DNA of 64,000 nucleotides from Alisma plantago-aquatica (GCA_963693085.1 OY856410.1:1327800304-1327864303), one strand, 5' to 3'. Positions 1-11,224 are shown, counted from the first letter of the stretch. Translations and numbers: made by a program. Notes: generated by a model not told the origin, from the sequence alone.

Positions 1-947
1 AATAAACACAATCAGTAAATAACTTTTAGCAAAAAATCCACTAGACGTGCCCTGGCGCCGCCCAAGCATCTGCCCAGAGGCCTATCTAGGCAGGGCACCT
101 GGGCTTGGGACCCTAGGCGTGCCCTGGCACCTACTCAGGCGCTGCCTGCGTGAGTTCTAGGTTGGCGGCGGCAGAGAAAAGCAAGGCAGAGGACAAAAAA
201 GGTGGTGAAGGTTTGTGGGTTACCTTGCACGAGGACAGCACGAGTAAAGCTGCTTCTACCGGCGGGGGCGGAGGTGACGACGACAGCACCGTAGCTGCTT
301 CTACTGGCGGCGACGACTACAGGAGAGCAGGGGCGGTGGGCAACGACCGGCGGCGACGAGCGGACAGCAGCAGTAGCAGGGGCGGCGGAGAAGAAGGGCG
401 CCGGAGAAGAAGGACGCCGGAGATGGGGCGCCGGAGAGAAGCGCCGGAGAGTAGCAGCAGCAGAGAAGCGCCGGAAAGTCGCCGCAATAGGGAAAATCGC
501 CGCAATAGGGTAGCAATGAAACAGAAGAAAGGGGAAGAGTCGGGCGATCGCTGGGGGTTATAAGTTCTCAAATAGCGTCGGTTGTTTACAACAACCGACG
601 CCTAAACATCTTTAGCGTCCGTTGGTTGAAACAACCGACGTCCAATTGGACGATATTTTCATGGAAATTTTTGGCAGGAACCACCTTCAGCGTCGGTTAG
701 AGAGGGATAACTGACGCTGAAAATGACACTATTTTTTTTATCGAAAAATGGATTTCGCGGGCGACTTTAAGCGTCGGTTGTTTATAAAAAAACTGACGCT
801 TAATACAAAGCGGTACCCGTGTCTGGCTGGTCTTTGAATATAGACGTCGGTTTTATTAAACAACCGACGCCTGATATGTTAGGCGTCGGTTTTCCTTAAT
901 AACCGACGCCCAGAAAAGCGACACTGAATGCTATTTCTGTAGTAGTG
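1..947 (-). mobile_element. CACTA family-A element, 5' end of a reverse copy, cut by window edge
   Basis: The right terminus at 947, read on the minus strand, starts CACTACTACAGAAATAG, nearly the same as the 5' end of the complete family-A element at 3809. Inside it are paired GCGTCGGTT/AACCGACGC subterminal motifs (575-910), then a low-complexity GC-rich stretch (150-560) matching the leader of the complete copy at about 4290-4650 in reverse. No transposase part lies in the window. Flank bases 948-950 are TAT; the other TSD copy is outside. Confidence 0.85.
575..912. repeat. Subterminal inverted GTCGGTT/AACCGAC motif pairs
   Basis: Motif GCGTCGGTT and its complement AACCGACGC alternate through this stretch, each facing pair separated by a short AT-rich spacer, for example 575-601 and about 892-909. 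Such arrays next to CACTA termini are normally the binding sites of the element's own DNA-binding protein (TNPA in En/Spm). That role is inferred here. Confidence 0.8.
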
Positions 948-1296
948 TATCGAGACTGATTGTAAAGAAGATTGGACGCTGGCTGGTATGGCTTCGGATA
1001 CCCCCCCAACTAGATATCGGCCAATTTGCAGGAAGATCAGACACTTCAGGGAGCTTAAACCCAACATAGGTGTGGAGTTTCGAAAACGAGAAGCTAACAG
1101 AACTACGGATGCCTTAGCAAAATGGTGTAACTCGCATGATCTGTCTATTGAAGTCTGGTATCAGTGCCCTGATCACATCCTAAACATCTATGTAGATGAG
1201 ATCGTGCTGATCTAGGCGACAAATAATCCAGATGTCACCTTACCTACAACCTTGGGGCAGGATGAATAATATCTTCCCTTGGTACCCCAAAAAAAA
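948..1296 (+). pseudogene. RNase H-like C-terminal fragment, LINE-type
   Basis: The reading at 988-1215 contains a C-terminal RNase H (RVT_3-like) signature: a basic EANRTTDALAKW segment followed by a hydrophobic tail with WYQCPDH. This resembles the end of plant LINE reverse transcriptase proteins or stand-alone RNase H domain genes. An A-run at 1289-1296 may be the poly(A) tail of a LINE. Its 5' side is cut by the CACTA terminus at 947. Only the last domain is present, so it cannot be functional. Confidence 0.5.
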
Positions 1297-1375
1297 GGAG
1301 AAATTACATTTCAATTCTGTATTTGAAAATTTGAGGTTATAACATCCTCCCTCCTTATAACAATTTTGCCCTCAA

Positions 1376-1510
1376 AATTCAACAATTAAACAAACAAGTC
1401 AGGATATGCTTTTTCCATGTCTGTCTTTAGCTCCCATGTGGCCTCATCCTCTCCATCATGCTTCCAAAGAACCTTTACCATCTCTATATTCTTACATCTG
1501 ATGGTATCCT
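1376..1510 (-). pseudogene. Chromodomain end of Ty3 G1 integrase (fragment)
   Basis: The minus strand encodes the tail also seen at 13920-14042 and 14230-14350, with the KVLWKHHGEDEATWEL signature of plant Ty3 chromodomain-like C-termini and ending at the same stop. It follows RT sequence without the intervening domains, so it has been joined by deletion. Confidence 0.75.
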
Positions 1511-1870
1511 GACCTCAAATCGATATTGGAAAAGACTCAGACCGATTTGAGCTAGTAAAAAAGGTCATCTATCCTGGGTAGGGGGTACTTGTTCTTAATG
1601 GTCACCTGGTTGATCATCCGGTAATCAATACACATCCGGAGTGATCCATCCTTCTTCTTCACAAAAAGGACCGGTGCTCCTCATGGTGATGTACTAGGTC
1701 GGATAAAGCCTTTATCTAGCAACTCCTGCAACTGAGTTTTCAACTCAAGCAACTCAGCTGGGGCCATTCTATAGGGTGCCTTAGATATAGGGCTAGTCCC
1801 GAGAGCTAACTCAATGGAGAAATCTACCTCTCTCTCAAAGGAAATCCTTGGTAGATCATCTGGAAACATG
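1505..1870 (-). pseudogene. Ty3 G1 reverse transcriptase, N-terminal fragment
   Basis: The minus strand reads an aspartate-protease/RT linker ([12 protein letters not shown]) and then RT blocks with [32 protein letters not shown] and an IDLRSGYHQ-like segment, all typical of Ty3 RT. At least two in-frame stops (near 1548-1563) lie before the deletion point. The catalytic FIDD box is absent. Confidence 0.8.
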
Positions 1871-1950
1871 TCTGCATACTCCCAAACAACCTCTATCTCC
1901 TTTAAGGGTCATACCTTGACCTCAGGCTCTGTGACTATGGCTTGGTATCC

Positions 1951-2376
1951 TCAGCATCCTTTGGATATCATCTGCTCGGCCTTCAAAGCCGACACATAAC
2001 GGCTGGTAGTCGCATCTCTCCTTCCTCGAATGGTAAAGTGTGGATGACCAAGATTCCTAATGAGGATCTTCTTTTCTCTACAATCAATCTGTGCTCTATA
2101 GGTGTAAAGCCAATCCATACCAATGATTACATCAAAATCATTCATATCGAGGAGGATGAAGTCTGTGGGAAGCTTGTGACTCAATTACTTAACTAGAAGG
2201 ACAGGGGTTTTTAAAGGAGATGTATATATTCGACCACTTAGGATTGTGACATCCAAAACATTGCCTAAATTCTTGATGTCCAAACAAAGCATAGTTTCCA
2301 TATTTCTCGAAATAAAAGTATTAGTAGAACCAAAATCAAAAACAACTTTTACATTTTGTCCCATGACTTCAAGCAT
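1951..2376 (-). pseudogene. Ty3 G1 retropepsin-like protease
   Basis: Minus-strand readings at 2376-2185 and 2184-1951 give the retropepsin pattern: VVFDFGSTNTFIS where D[ST]G is expected, then the family motif DVIIGMDWL. The active-site triplet is DFG, so it is probably inactive. A stop divides the two halves. Confidence 0.7.
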
Positions 2377-2639
2377 GCCTGCATAGTTTCATACTGTATC
2401 TGAGTGCTATTACATGATCAAACTAAACTGAAAGGAAAACTCTATGGGTTATTACCCTCGATCAACCTATTAACATTCGCCTGGGATTTTTCATTATCAA
2501 TGGAGAATACTCTATCTTTCCTTCTCTCTCCAACAGGTGGACCTCCAGCTGGTACTCCTCCTCCAGCTGGCGGTGCTGTTGCCACTGGTTGTGCAGCCAG
2601 TGGAGCTATCAGATCAGGCAGAGGACAGTTGGCGATGAA

Positions 2640-3050
2640 GTGTCCATCCTACTAGCAACGGAAGCACACCCTCTTCTCAAAGTGGCACTTCCCAGGATGT
2701 GTTCGTCCACAGGTACGACACATTTGGAAGTGATTCTCATGACATGGCTTTCCTTTGTGTCCATGATTGCCCTTGGTATGGTTATGTCCTTGTCCTTTCT
2801 TGTGGTCATTCTTTTGTCCTTGAGCTCCTTCAGTGAAAGCCAAATATCCTATGGGTGGGTTCTGAGTAGGCATCACTGTCCTCTCCATGTCTAAGGCGGT
2901 GTTGTAGGCTTCAAAGAAAGTTGCTTGTTTACTCGCCATCACATGTGGTTTGATTGTGGGGTGAAGACGCTCCACAAAATGGTACACTCATCTTTCCTCA
3001 TCCATCACGTGCTCAAAATGTTCCAGGATGTGAAACTTGTGACCAAAATC
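2640..3050 (-). pseudogene. Ty3 G1 gag fragment with zinc knuckle
   Basis: The minus strand encodes the C-terminal part of a gag: an aligned VMDEER..VYHFVERLHP block, a charged linker rich in H, K and G, and a Cys/His motif (CRTCGRTHPGKC, then CFRC). Gag binds and packages element RNA; this fragment lacks its N-terminus and stops near 3050. Confidence 0.7.
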
Positions 3051-3055
3051 CACAA

Positions 3056-3808
3056 CAGATAGATTACCCTAGATTTCATAGTGGGTCTACCCCGGACCAA
3101 GAAAGGTCATGATGCGATATGGGTTATGGTAGATCGCCTAACTAAGTCAGCAGACTTCCTTTCCCTAAAGACCACTACCAAAGTGTCATACCTAGATGAG
3201 ATGTATATTAGGGAGATAGTACGTTTGCATGGCGTACCTAGTTCCATCATCTCTGATAGAGACCTGAAGTTCACTTCCAAGTTGTGGAAGCAAGTACAAG
3301 AGGAACTTGGTACAAGGTTGAAGTTCAGTACCGCGTATCACCCCCAGATGGATGGTCAGTCACAGAGGACGATCCAGACATTAGAGGACTTGTTGAGAGA
3401 TTGTGTTCTCGATTTGGGTGGATCATGAGAGTAGTACTTACCTTTAGCCAAGTTTGCCTACAACAACAGCTACCAAGCCTGTATCGAGATGCCTCCATAT
3501 GAAGCTCTTTATGGGAGACCGTTTCGGTCACTGCTTCAGTGGGATGATGTCGGTGAGAGGACCTTATTGAGGTCAGATGAGCTCCAAGTGTATGTAGATA
3601 AAGTCACTTTGATCAAGCAAAGGCTGAAGAGAGCCCAGGATCGACAGAAGTCGTATGCTGATGTGAATTGGACTGACGTGTAGTTCATTGAGGGAGAGCA
3701 TGTGTTCTTGAAAATATGACCGCTCCGAGCTATAGCCAAGAATAGAGGAAAGTTGAGTCCCCGATACGTGGGTCCGTTTGAGGTGTTAGAACAGATTGGT
3801 GAAGATGC
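3056..3808 (+). pseudogene. Ty3 G1 integrase, forward fragment, first part
   Basis: The plus strand encodes the integrase core: DFIVGLPRTKKGHDAIWVMVDRLTKS, then IISDRDLKFTS and STAYHPQMDGQS, which hold the catalytic aspartates of Ty3 integrases, followed by the post-core region. Frameshifts occur near 3420 and 3690. It stops exactly at the CACTA-A insertion (3809) and resumes in frame at 13748. Confidence 0.85.
3806..3808. repeat. Target-site duplication TGC, left copy, of CACTA-A
   Basis: TGC directly precedes the CACTA terminus at 3809 and recurs at 13745-13747 directly after the other terminus. CACTA elements make 3-bp duplications. Confidence 0.92.
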
Positions 3809-3824
3809 CACTACTACAGAAATG

Positions 3825-4275
3825 CCTTATAAAGTCACATTTACAGACTTCGGTTGCATACAAGAAACCAACGCCTAATGCATACAAGGTCGGTTGATTA
3901 CACAAACAGACATCTATCTGTGAAGAGTGGCCAGACACGGGTATCACTTTTTATTTAGCGTCGATTCTGTAATAACCAACCAATGCCTAAAATCGACCAC
4001 CAAATCCAAAATTTTCAGTAAAAAGAATTACCTCAAAAATTTATCATACGGCGTCAGTTTTTAGCTAATCAACCGACGACTAATGTTTATGCGTGAGACA
4101 GAAATTGGGCCCATTTGTATCGTTGGTTTTCAAGAAATAACTGACGCCGATGTGTTTTCGTGCGTTGTCCCTGCGAAAATTTTCACCCCCCTTGGATGTC
4201 AGTTTTTTACTACAGCCGACGCTGATTATTTTAAGTGTCAGATGTTTTAAATAACCGACACCTATTGTTAACTTA
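3825..4275. repeat. CACTA-A 5' subterminal motif array
   Basis: Degenerate GTCGGTT/AACCGAC motifs occur about every 30-60 bp, mostly in facing pairs. Many carry substitutions, for example CCAACGC and GTCAGTT, so this array is more decayed than the one at 575-912. Confidence 0.75.
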
Positions 4276-4289
4276 ATACACCCACGTGA

Positions 4290-4670
4290 GCCAGGCTCTT
4301 CCCCCTTTTTTTGTTTCATTGCCTCCGCGCTTAGGTCTGGCGATCGATTCTGCTCTGGTCGTCGCTCACTGCTCCATCCACTGCCACCGTTCGTTGCTCC
4401 AGCCGCCGCCTGCTTCTGCTCCAACACCTTCTCCTCTGCTCCGATTGACACCTTCTCCTCTGCTCGCCGCCACTTCTACTCTGGCCGACCTGCTTCTTCT
4501 CCGGCCGACCTACTTCTGCTCCGGCCGGCCTGCTCCTCTACTTCGTCCGACCTGCTTCTGCTCGTCGTCAGTCGCCTGCTTGCTTCTCGCCGCCGGCCAC
4601 CTTCTTCTCTTCTTCCTCCGCCGCCGCCGAGGTACCCTTCTTCCCCCTCTTCTTCCTCTAGGGTATTCCT
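4290..4670 (+). other. GC-rich low-complexity leader of CACTA-A
   Basis: A pyrimidine-rich stretch with repeated CTGCTTCTGCTCC-like units. It can be read as a leucine/proline-rich frame from 4286, but the same region in the copy at 150-560 is not conserved as protein. A GGTA(C) donor-like site lies near 4631. It is best taken as untranslated first exon and promoter-proximal sequence. Confidence 0.5.
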
Positions 4671-4679
4671 ACATATGGC

Positions 4680-5697
4680 TGCTGGTTGTTTGTTTTTTTC
4701 CTTTGTTGATGCTCCCCTATCACTCGATGAGTGATGGTCGAGTCTTTTGTGGGCTTGTTTCTTGGCTGGTTCTATACAAGGTTACATGCCTATTTGCTTC
4801 TTTGAAAAGCAGGTGTTATTCTTTACCTCTCCATTCTTCTCATAAATACTCCAGATCTAGCATATCAATCGTTTTTTTGTTAAACCCTTGATGACAACTT
4901 CGGATAGGCGCTTTATATGTTTTAACCCTAATTAACACCAAAAGTGGATTAACCCGACCTCAACATATATGTTCATGCTTAATGTGATGCAGTAAGACAT
5001 TGAATGATAGGTAGTGATGGTGAAATTCATTCCACCCTGTGTCACTTTCATATGATAATTTCGTTCAACCCTTTTATTAATCACAACTTTAGAATAATCA
5101 ATATTTAATTCAACCCATTTATTAATCACAACCTTAGAATAATCAATCAATCTAGCTTTTGTCTTAAATATTAGTTAAATTATCATAACCTTAGAAACAT
5201 ATCAGTTTGTCCCCTAGTCAAATCACATCCAGACCTACACAAAGATTAGACCAAGATTTTAAAGCATAGCTCATCCATCCATCCCTGTCTGTCATGGAGA
5301 TTGTAAAATCTAAAGAAGAGAATGAAGCCTACCAAAGTTTCCTCCACTACATATGTTGTTATGAATAACCTTAATGTTGCTTTTGTTATAACAATCTGGA
5401 AAAATGTTGCTTTTGTTATATATTGGGCATGCTACTTAATTTTCTATGGTATAGCTACCACGAGTTTTGTTACAAATATATGTATATCAGGTTAATGACA
5501 TATTTCTGTTGTGACATGTTGAGTTTTTTGCTATGTTATACCCACCACAATTTGTGTTATAAAATAATACATTTATTAATTTAGGAAGCATTGATATGTT
5601 GTTATGACTGTCTACAAGTGTTTTTATAAGAAAATTGTGTTTTGAATGGGGTTGTGAACAAGAGACTGGTGTTATATTATGTTGGCCTAGAAACCCA
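4680..5697 (+). other. AT-rich, no gene seen; probable 5' intron or promoter of CACTA-A
   Basis: No coding similarity is visible on either strand. There are short local repeats (two copies of a TTAGAATAATCAA-like unit near 5090 and 5140, and two of an AAAATGTTGCTTTTGTTATA-like unit near 5370 and 5400). The position between leader and transposase suggests an intron or 5' regulatory DNA. Confidence 0.4.
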
Positions 5698-5944
5698 TCC
5701 AAGATTTACTCATTAGGAGTAAATCTTGGATAGTCCCCGATTTGGGACTATTCTTGAACACCTAATCTCACTTAGGATGTAAGTGTATAATGTGTATTGG
5801 GTTTTCAAGAAAATTTTGGCAGCATTTCCCCGTTTGTTCTCTAAGTACATATGTACTTAGAGAACAACGGGGATATGCTTCCGAAACTTTCTTGAAAACC
5901 CAATACACATTATACACTTACTAGTGAGATTAGGTGTTCAAGAA
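5698..5944. repeat. Three consecutive hairpins upstream of the CACTA-A transposase
   Basis: Hairpin 1 has perfect 13-bp arms at 5698-5710 and 5718-5730. Hairpin 2 has TAGTCCC at 5731-5737 against GGGACTA at 5744-5750. Hairpin 3 has arms of about 95 bases, 5751-5849 against 5852-5944, pairing almost completely around ACATATGT. They are contiguous and end 150 bases before the TNP2 start. Function unknown; a transcript across them would fold into a long stem. Confidence 0.85.
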
Positions 5945-6093
5945 TGGGATAGGTGGTACACATTTATTATATATAAGAATGACAACACATGTATTTGTTG
6001 GCCTAAAGTTTTAACCATGAATAAACTCTAATCTGTTAACCCTAGACCCTAATCTTGTTGTAATATATAGCTTGTTTTCTCTTTGATCATAGA

Positions 6094-9000
6094 ATGGATA
6101 GATCATGGATGTCCATTCGCAATTGCTGCACCCTAGAGTTTATATCTGGTCTTGACCAGTTTATTAGATTTGTCGAGGAACATAGGAAACAACCTAGAGA
6201 TAGGTTCTACTGTCCATGTTGGCATTGCGGTAACAACTTGAAAGTCAACATTGGTGACAAAATCAAAAGCCATGTCATGTGCAACGAGATTGCACAAGGC
6301 TATACAGAATGGCACTGGTATGGAGAGATTTCAAACCCGAAACCAATGGATGTCAATAGCAGTGCTTGTGTGGAAGAAGAAATTGCCTCCGATGATGTAG
6401 ATGTGAATGAACCAGTTCCAGTAGACATCGTTGATGCGATGCTGGATAGTTGTGGGGTAGAGCACACCGATCCACCTCCCATTTTTAGAAACATTGTGCA
6501 TGATGCTGAGATATCGTTATACACAGGTTGTACTAAGTTTATGAAGCTTAGCGCAGTGTTGAGATTGTATAAGCTGAAAGCTAACAATAGATGGAGCGAT
6601 AAAAGCTTCACGTCATTGTTGTCTTTGTTGAAAGAAATGCTTCCTGAAGGAAACGAGCTGCCAATCTCAACATACCAGGTAAAGAAATTGTTGTGCCCAA
6701 TGGGAATGGATGCCAAGAAGATACACGCATGCCCGAATGATTGTGTATTATTTCAAAAGGACTATGTGGATTTGAAAGATTGTCCAAAATGTGGCGTGTC
6801 ACGGTATAAATTGACGACTTCGGGGGAGTCCAAAACTGGTTCTCATGCCAAGGTGATGTGGTATCTACCTGTAATATCACGGTTTCAATGCTTGTTTGCC
6901 AATCCGATATATGTGAAGAATTTGAGGTGGCATGCAGATGTTAAGAAAAATAATGATGGAATCCTACGACATTCGTCTGATTCCCCATAGTGGAAGAAGA
7001 TTGATCTATTGAACCCTGAATTTGGTGAAGAAGTCAGGAATCTAAGACTTGGTCTTTGTACAAATGGGATGAATCTGTACGGGACATTGAGCAGCCAACA
7101 TAATACTTGGCCTGTCATGCTTGTTATATATAATCTTCCTCCCTGGCTGTGTATGCAAAATAAGTACGTAATGTTGTCGTTGTTGATATCGGGCCCTAAC
7201 CAACTTGGAAATGACATCGATGTTTATCTTGAACCTCTGATTGATGACTTAAAGAAACTCTGGGGTGAAGGTGTGATGACCTATGATGCTTCACAAAGAG
7301 AGACATTTCGTTTGCATGCTATGTTTTTTTGCACTATTAATGACTTTCCAGCATATGGGAATTTGTCTGGATATAGTGTCAAAGGAGCTAAAGCGTGTCC
7401 TATATGTGAAGAGAACACTGATTCAACAAGACTAAAACATGGAAGTAAGACTGTATATCTCGGTCATCGAAGGTTTCTTACAAAATTCCATCTGTATCGT
7501 AGGAAGCGCAAAGCATTCAATGGATTGAATGAGGAACGGAGTGCATCTAAACCTATACTAGGGGAGGTTGTTTATGAAAGAGTAAAAGACTTTATCAATG
7601 AATTTGGTAAGAGATCACAATGTACTATGGCCACACGGAGTGACAAATCTTTATTCAAGAAGAAGTCAATATTTTGGGATCTTCCTTATTGGAGTTCTTT
7701 GACAGTCATGCATTGTATCGATGTCATGCACATTGAGAAAAATGTTTGTGATAGTGTCATTGGTACTTTGTTGAATATACCAGGTAAGACTAAAGATGGG
7801 ATAAAATCCAGACTGGACCTACGTGAAATGGGAATAAGGTCAGAATTAACAGAATTTCGTGAAATGGGAAATCGGAGAACATACTTACCTCCCGCTTGTT
7901 ACACATTGTCTAGAAAGGAGAAGAAAGCTTTTTGTGAATGTTTGGTAAATGCTAAGGTGTCACAGGGTTACTCATCCAACATCCATAGATTGGTATCAAT
8001 GAAAGATTTGAAGTTGATAGGTCTTAAATCTCATGATTGTCACACTCTAACGCAACAAATATTGCCTATGGCAATTAGATCTATATTGTCGAAGCATGTA
8101 AGGTTTGCAATCACCAAACTTTGTTTCTTTTTCAACAGTCTGTGCAGCAAAGTTATTGACCCTGATACTCTCGATAAATTGAAAAGAAAAGTGGTTGTTA
8201 CCCTATGTCATCTTGAGATGTATTTTCCTCTGTCGTTCTTTGATATCATTGTACATCTTGTTGTCCACTTGACTAGGGAAGTGAAAATGTTGGGACCATT
8301 TTTCTTGCATTAGATGTATCCCTTTGAATGATACATGAGCATTTTTAAAAGTGATGTTCAAAACTGTTATTGGCCTGAAGGGAGTATTATCGAGGGTTAT
8401 GTGGCGAGAGAGGTTATGGATTTTTGCAATGACTTTCTCAGTGGTAATGACACTCCTAGTAATGACAAGAATATTGACGAGTGATTTGACAAAGGAATTT
8501 TGGGATCACAGATGAAAGTAATCAGCCGTGAGCAGTTGCAACAAGTTCACTTGTATATTTTACACAACATGGATGAAGTGAGCGTTTATATCGAGGAACA
8601 TACCAATTTCATCAAGAGACAATATCCTCGAGCCAATACAATGTGGATTGCTAGAGAGCATAACAAGACATTAATTAAGTGGTTTGAAGATAAAGTCTTA
8701 CATCAACTATCTCAAACACCAGATGATATTACTGAAACTATCAAATGCCTCGCCTTTAAACCAAAATTGACTATTATGTCTTATGAAGGATATGACATTA
8801 ATGGATTCACATATTACACAAAGCGCCAAGATGATAAGAGTGTCGTCCAAAACAGTGGGGTCACCCTTCAAGCATTGACTATGTTTTTTGCAAGTGTAAA
8901 GGATAAGAATCTACGTGAAGCTAAAATGTCATATTACGGTGTCATTGAAGACATATGGGAGTTTGACTACATAGATTTCAGAATTCCTCTCTTCAAATGT

Positions 9001-9348
9001 AATTGGGTTGATAACACCAAATGAGTTATAGTGGATGAATTGGGTTTCACTTTAGTGAACTTTGAAAAGATTGGCGAGAAGGGTGAACCATTCATATTGG
9101 CATCACAGGCGAAACAAGTATTGTATATCGACGATCTTGTAAATGATAAATGGTCAGTTGTTCTTCATGGTAAAAGATAGTTCATTGAAGATCCTATAGA
9201 CGAAGAAGAGTACTATGATAAGTATGATGACTCCAGTCCATTCTCAGTTGGGTTGCCAACACCAACAAATATTGAAGCTAATGATGAGTTGTATGTGCGT
9301 GGAGATCACAATGAAGGATTGTTAATTGATAAAAAATTGCAATATTAG
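6094..9348 (+). pseudogene. TNP2-type CACTA transposase (Transposase_21), family A
   Basis: One uninterrupted frame of about 1085 codons apart from stops. Domains in order: N-terminal transposase-associated zinc domain (YCPCWHCGNN, about residues 1-75), Transposase_21 core (NLPPWL, the SGPNQLGNDIDVYLEPLIDDL block, and LPYWSSLTVMHCIDVMHIEKN), a DUF4218-like block near 8060-8320 and a DUF4216-like block near 8850-9180. TNP2 cuts the element at the CACTA ends. In-frame stops lie at 6988 (TAG), 8311 (TAG), 8329 (TGA), 8482 (TGA), 9022 (TGA) and 9178 (TAG), with the natural end at 9346. I see no frameshift. The start at 6094 matches the family N-terminus MDRSWM. Confidence 0.9.
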
Positions 9349-9393
9349 AGGCATGTTTATATTTTTTTATATGTTTTATTTTTCTGAATGTGG

Positions 9394-9586
9394 ACTTTAC
9401 AATGTGAATTACTTTACAATGTGAATTACTTTACAATGTGAATGTGAACTTTACAATGTGAATTTTACAATGTGAATTACTTTACAATGTGAATTGCTTT
9501 ACAATGTGAATGTGAACTTTACAATGTGAATTACTTTACAATGTGAATTACTTTACAATCTGAATTTTACAATGTGAATTACTTTT
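9394..9586. repeat. TTTACAATGTGAATTAC minisatellite
   Basis: About a dozen head-to-tail units of 14 to 18 bp built on TTTACAATGTGAA, between the end of TNP2 and the second gene. Unit lengths vary, as expected from slippage or unequal exchange. Confidence 0.9.
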
Positions 9587-9589
9587 CAG

Positions 9590-10900
9590 ATGAATGAGCA
9601 TTCTCCTGATGACCGTGCTGATGATTACTGTGAGGGTGAGGACATCAATGCGCCGCCTCTTGTAAGTGTGTTTATTTTGTCAAATTTTAGGTTGATGATG
9701 CACATGTACCCTCTGAAGCACTTGAGGCACTTGATCAGCAGCACCAAAAAGTTGACAAGAGAAGGGGCATCACAATGATGAAGAAGTTAATAGCGTAAAA
9801 GGGAAATGGACCCAAACTTGTTGTGGATTTTGATAATGCAGGAAATGCACTTGGAGTGAATTGTAATTCGTTTGTTTCATATCTTGGGTATGTTACTCGT
9901 AGCCATTGCGGTTTGTAAGATAGATTCTTAGCATAAAGTTCCTAAGGAGAAGAAAGACATAATATGGAAGGATTTATGCGTGAGTTATTATTAATTTGTA
10001 ATTCTATTTTGTAGATTACTAATTTTTTGGATACTAGCTAATAGCAATTCTATTTTGCAGAGTATATTTGAATTGGATGAAAAGTTGCACCATAAATGTG
10101 TGATTCAATGCTGTGGGAGAGTCCTAAAGAATTATAGGACAAATCTCACCCGAGAATACATAAAAGAAGGTGACAAGAGGAAGAAGACAGCCACTGAACA
10201 GTGGAACTTCCTGGACCAAGAAGAATGGGACGCGTTTGTTACTTCAAGACAAACTGATGAATTCAAGGTATTAGGTGTCAATCCCAATCTCATTAATATA
10301 TGTTGTATTCACCTATTCAAGATTAACATTTAGTGTTACTAACCAAATCATTAATGTGCATACTAACTAGGCCCTCAGTGAGGCACAAAAATCAAGGCGT
10401 GCACTGAATGTGCATGACCACACAATGGGTCCAAAGGGGTATGCAGGCATTCACCAAAGACTACAGTCTGAGGCTACTGCTCAGTCTGCTGCTACTCAGG
10501 AGTCCTCTACTATAGGTAGCACACCTCTGCCTCTCCATGATGTCTGGATAGCTGGGAGGCAAAATAAGAAGGGAGAAATAAGGAAGTCCACAACTGTTGA
10601 GGCGGCTGCAAAAATGGTAAAATACAACTCTTACAACAATCGTTTGAATATTGATTATTTGTGGTGTTTACTTAATTACAATTTTTTGTTTTGTTGATTA
10701 GCGGGAGCTACACGAGCTGAGGAAACAAGGCAAGTTTATCCCTGAGGGCACAAGGGATGAATTGACAGTTGCTCTGGGTAACCCATAGCATCTTGGATGT
10801 GTTAGGGTTGCAGGCGCTGGTGTGGGCATCAAAGCTTTCTTTGGGCCATCCCAGCGCAAACATGTCCCAAAAGCGGGACTTTCACAAGAAGAGGTAACAT
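9590..10900 (+). pseudogene. Second CACTA-A gene, Transposase_24 (Ptta/En/Spm) part
   Basis: Exon-like pieces joined by GT..AG sites. 9590-9662 is acidic, starting MNEHSPDD and ending CTT|GTAAGT. 9691-9980 includes LVVDFDNAGNALGVN and HKVPKEKKDIIWKDL, the typical start of the plant Ptta/En/Spm transposase domain. Next come 10062-10270 (CCGRVLKNYRTNL, TATEQWNFLDQEEWDAFVTSR), 10370-10616 (a KSRRALNVHDHTMGPKGY block) and 10703-10890. This family is the TNPA/TNP1-like partner that binds subterminal motifs. Stops near 9797 and 9916 indicate decay. Exon limits are my estimate. Confidence 0.72.
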
Positions 10901-11224
10901 ATTCTTTCTTTATAATGTTACTATAAAAGAGAATTCAATAATTAGAAGTTAACGTTTCTTTTATCTATCCATGTATAGGTAGATAAGCTAGTTGATAGGA
11001 AACTCAAAGAAGCACTGAGCAAGTGGCAGGCATCTCAGACTGCCACTCAGTAGACAATGCCTATGGTTCCGTCCCGTTCTACTCCTACTGCAGAGGTTGG
11101 GAGTAATCATGTAGATCCACCACCTAGCACATCCGCTGTAAGTATTTTTATGACTAGTAACTAGTCTTTTCAAGATGATATGTATATATGTATATAACAT
11201 TCTTTACACAAACATTTTTAGGGT

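Larger units (their letters stand above)
1297..3055 (-). mobile_element. Ty3 G1 retrotransposon remnant, reverse, internally deleted
   Basis: On the minus strand, from high to low coordinate, the order is gag with zinc knuckle, protease, start of reverse transcriptase, then directly the chromodomain end of integrase and the first bases of the 3' LTR (TGTTATAACC, ending near 1345). Most of RT, RNase H and integrase is missing between about 1495 and 1515. The LTR is cut after about 50 bp by the LINE-like piece. The upstream break near 3055 abuts an integrase fragment in the opposite direction. Confidence 0.8.

Noticed and set aside
4286..4891. 201-codon Leu/Pro-rich frame at the CACTA-A 5' end
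   Set aside because: Product of CT-rich simple repeats; the equivalent region of copy 1 (150-560) does not conserve the frame.
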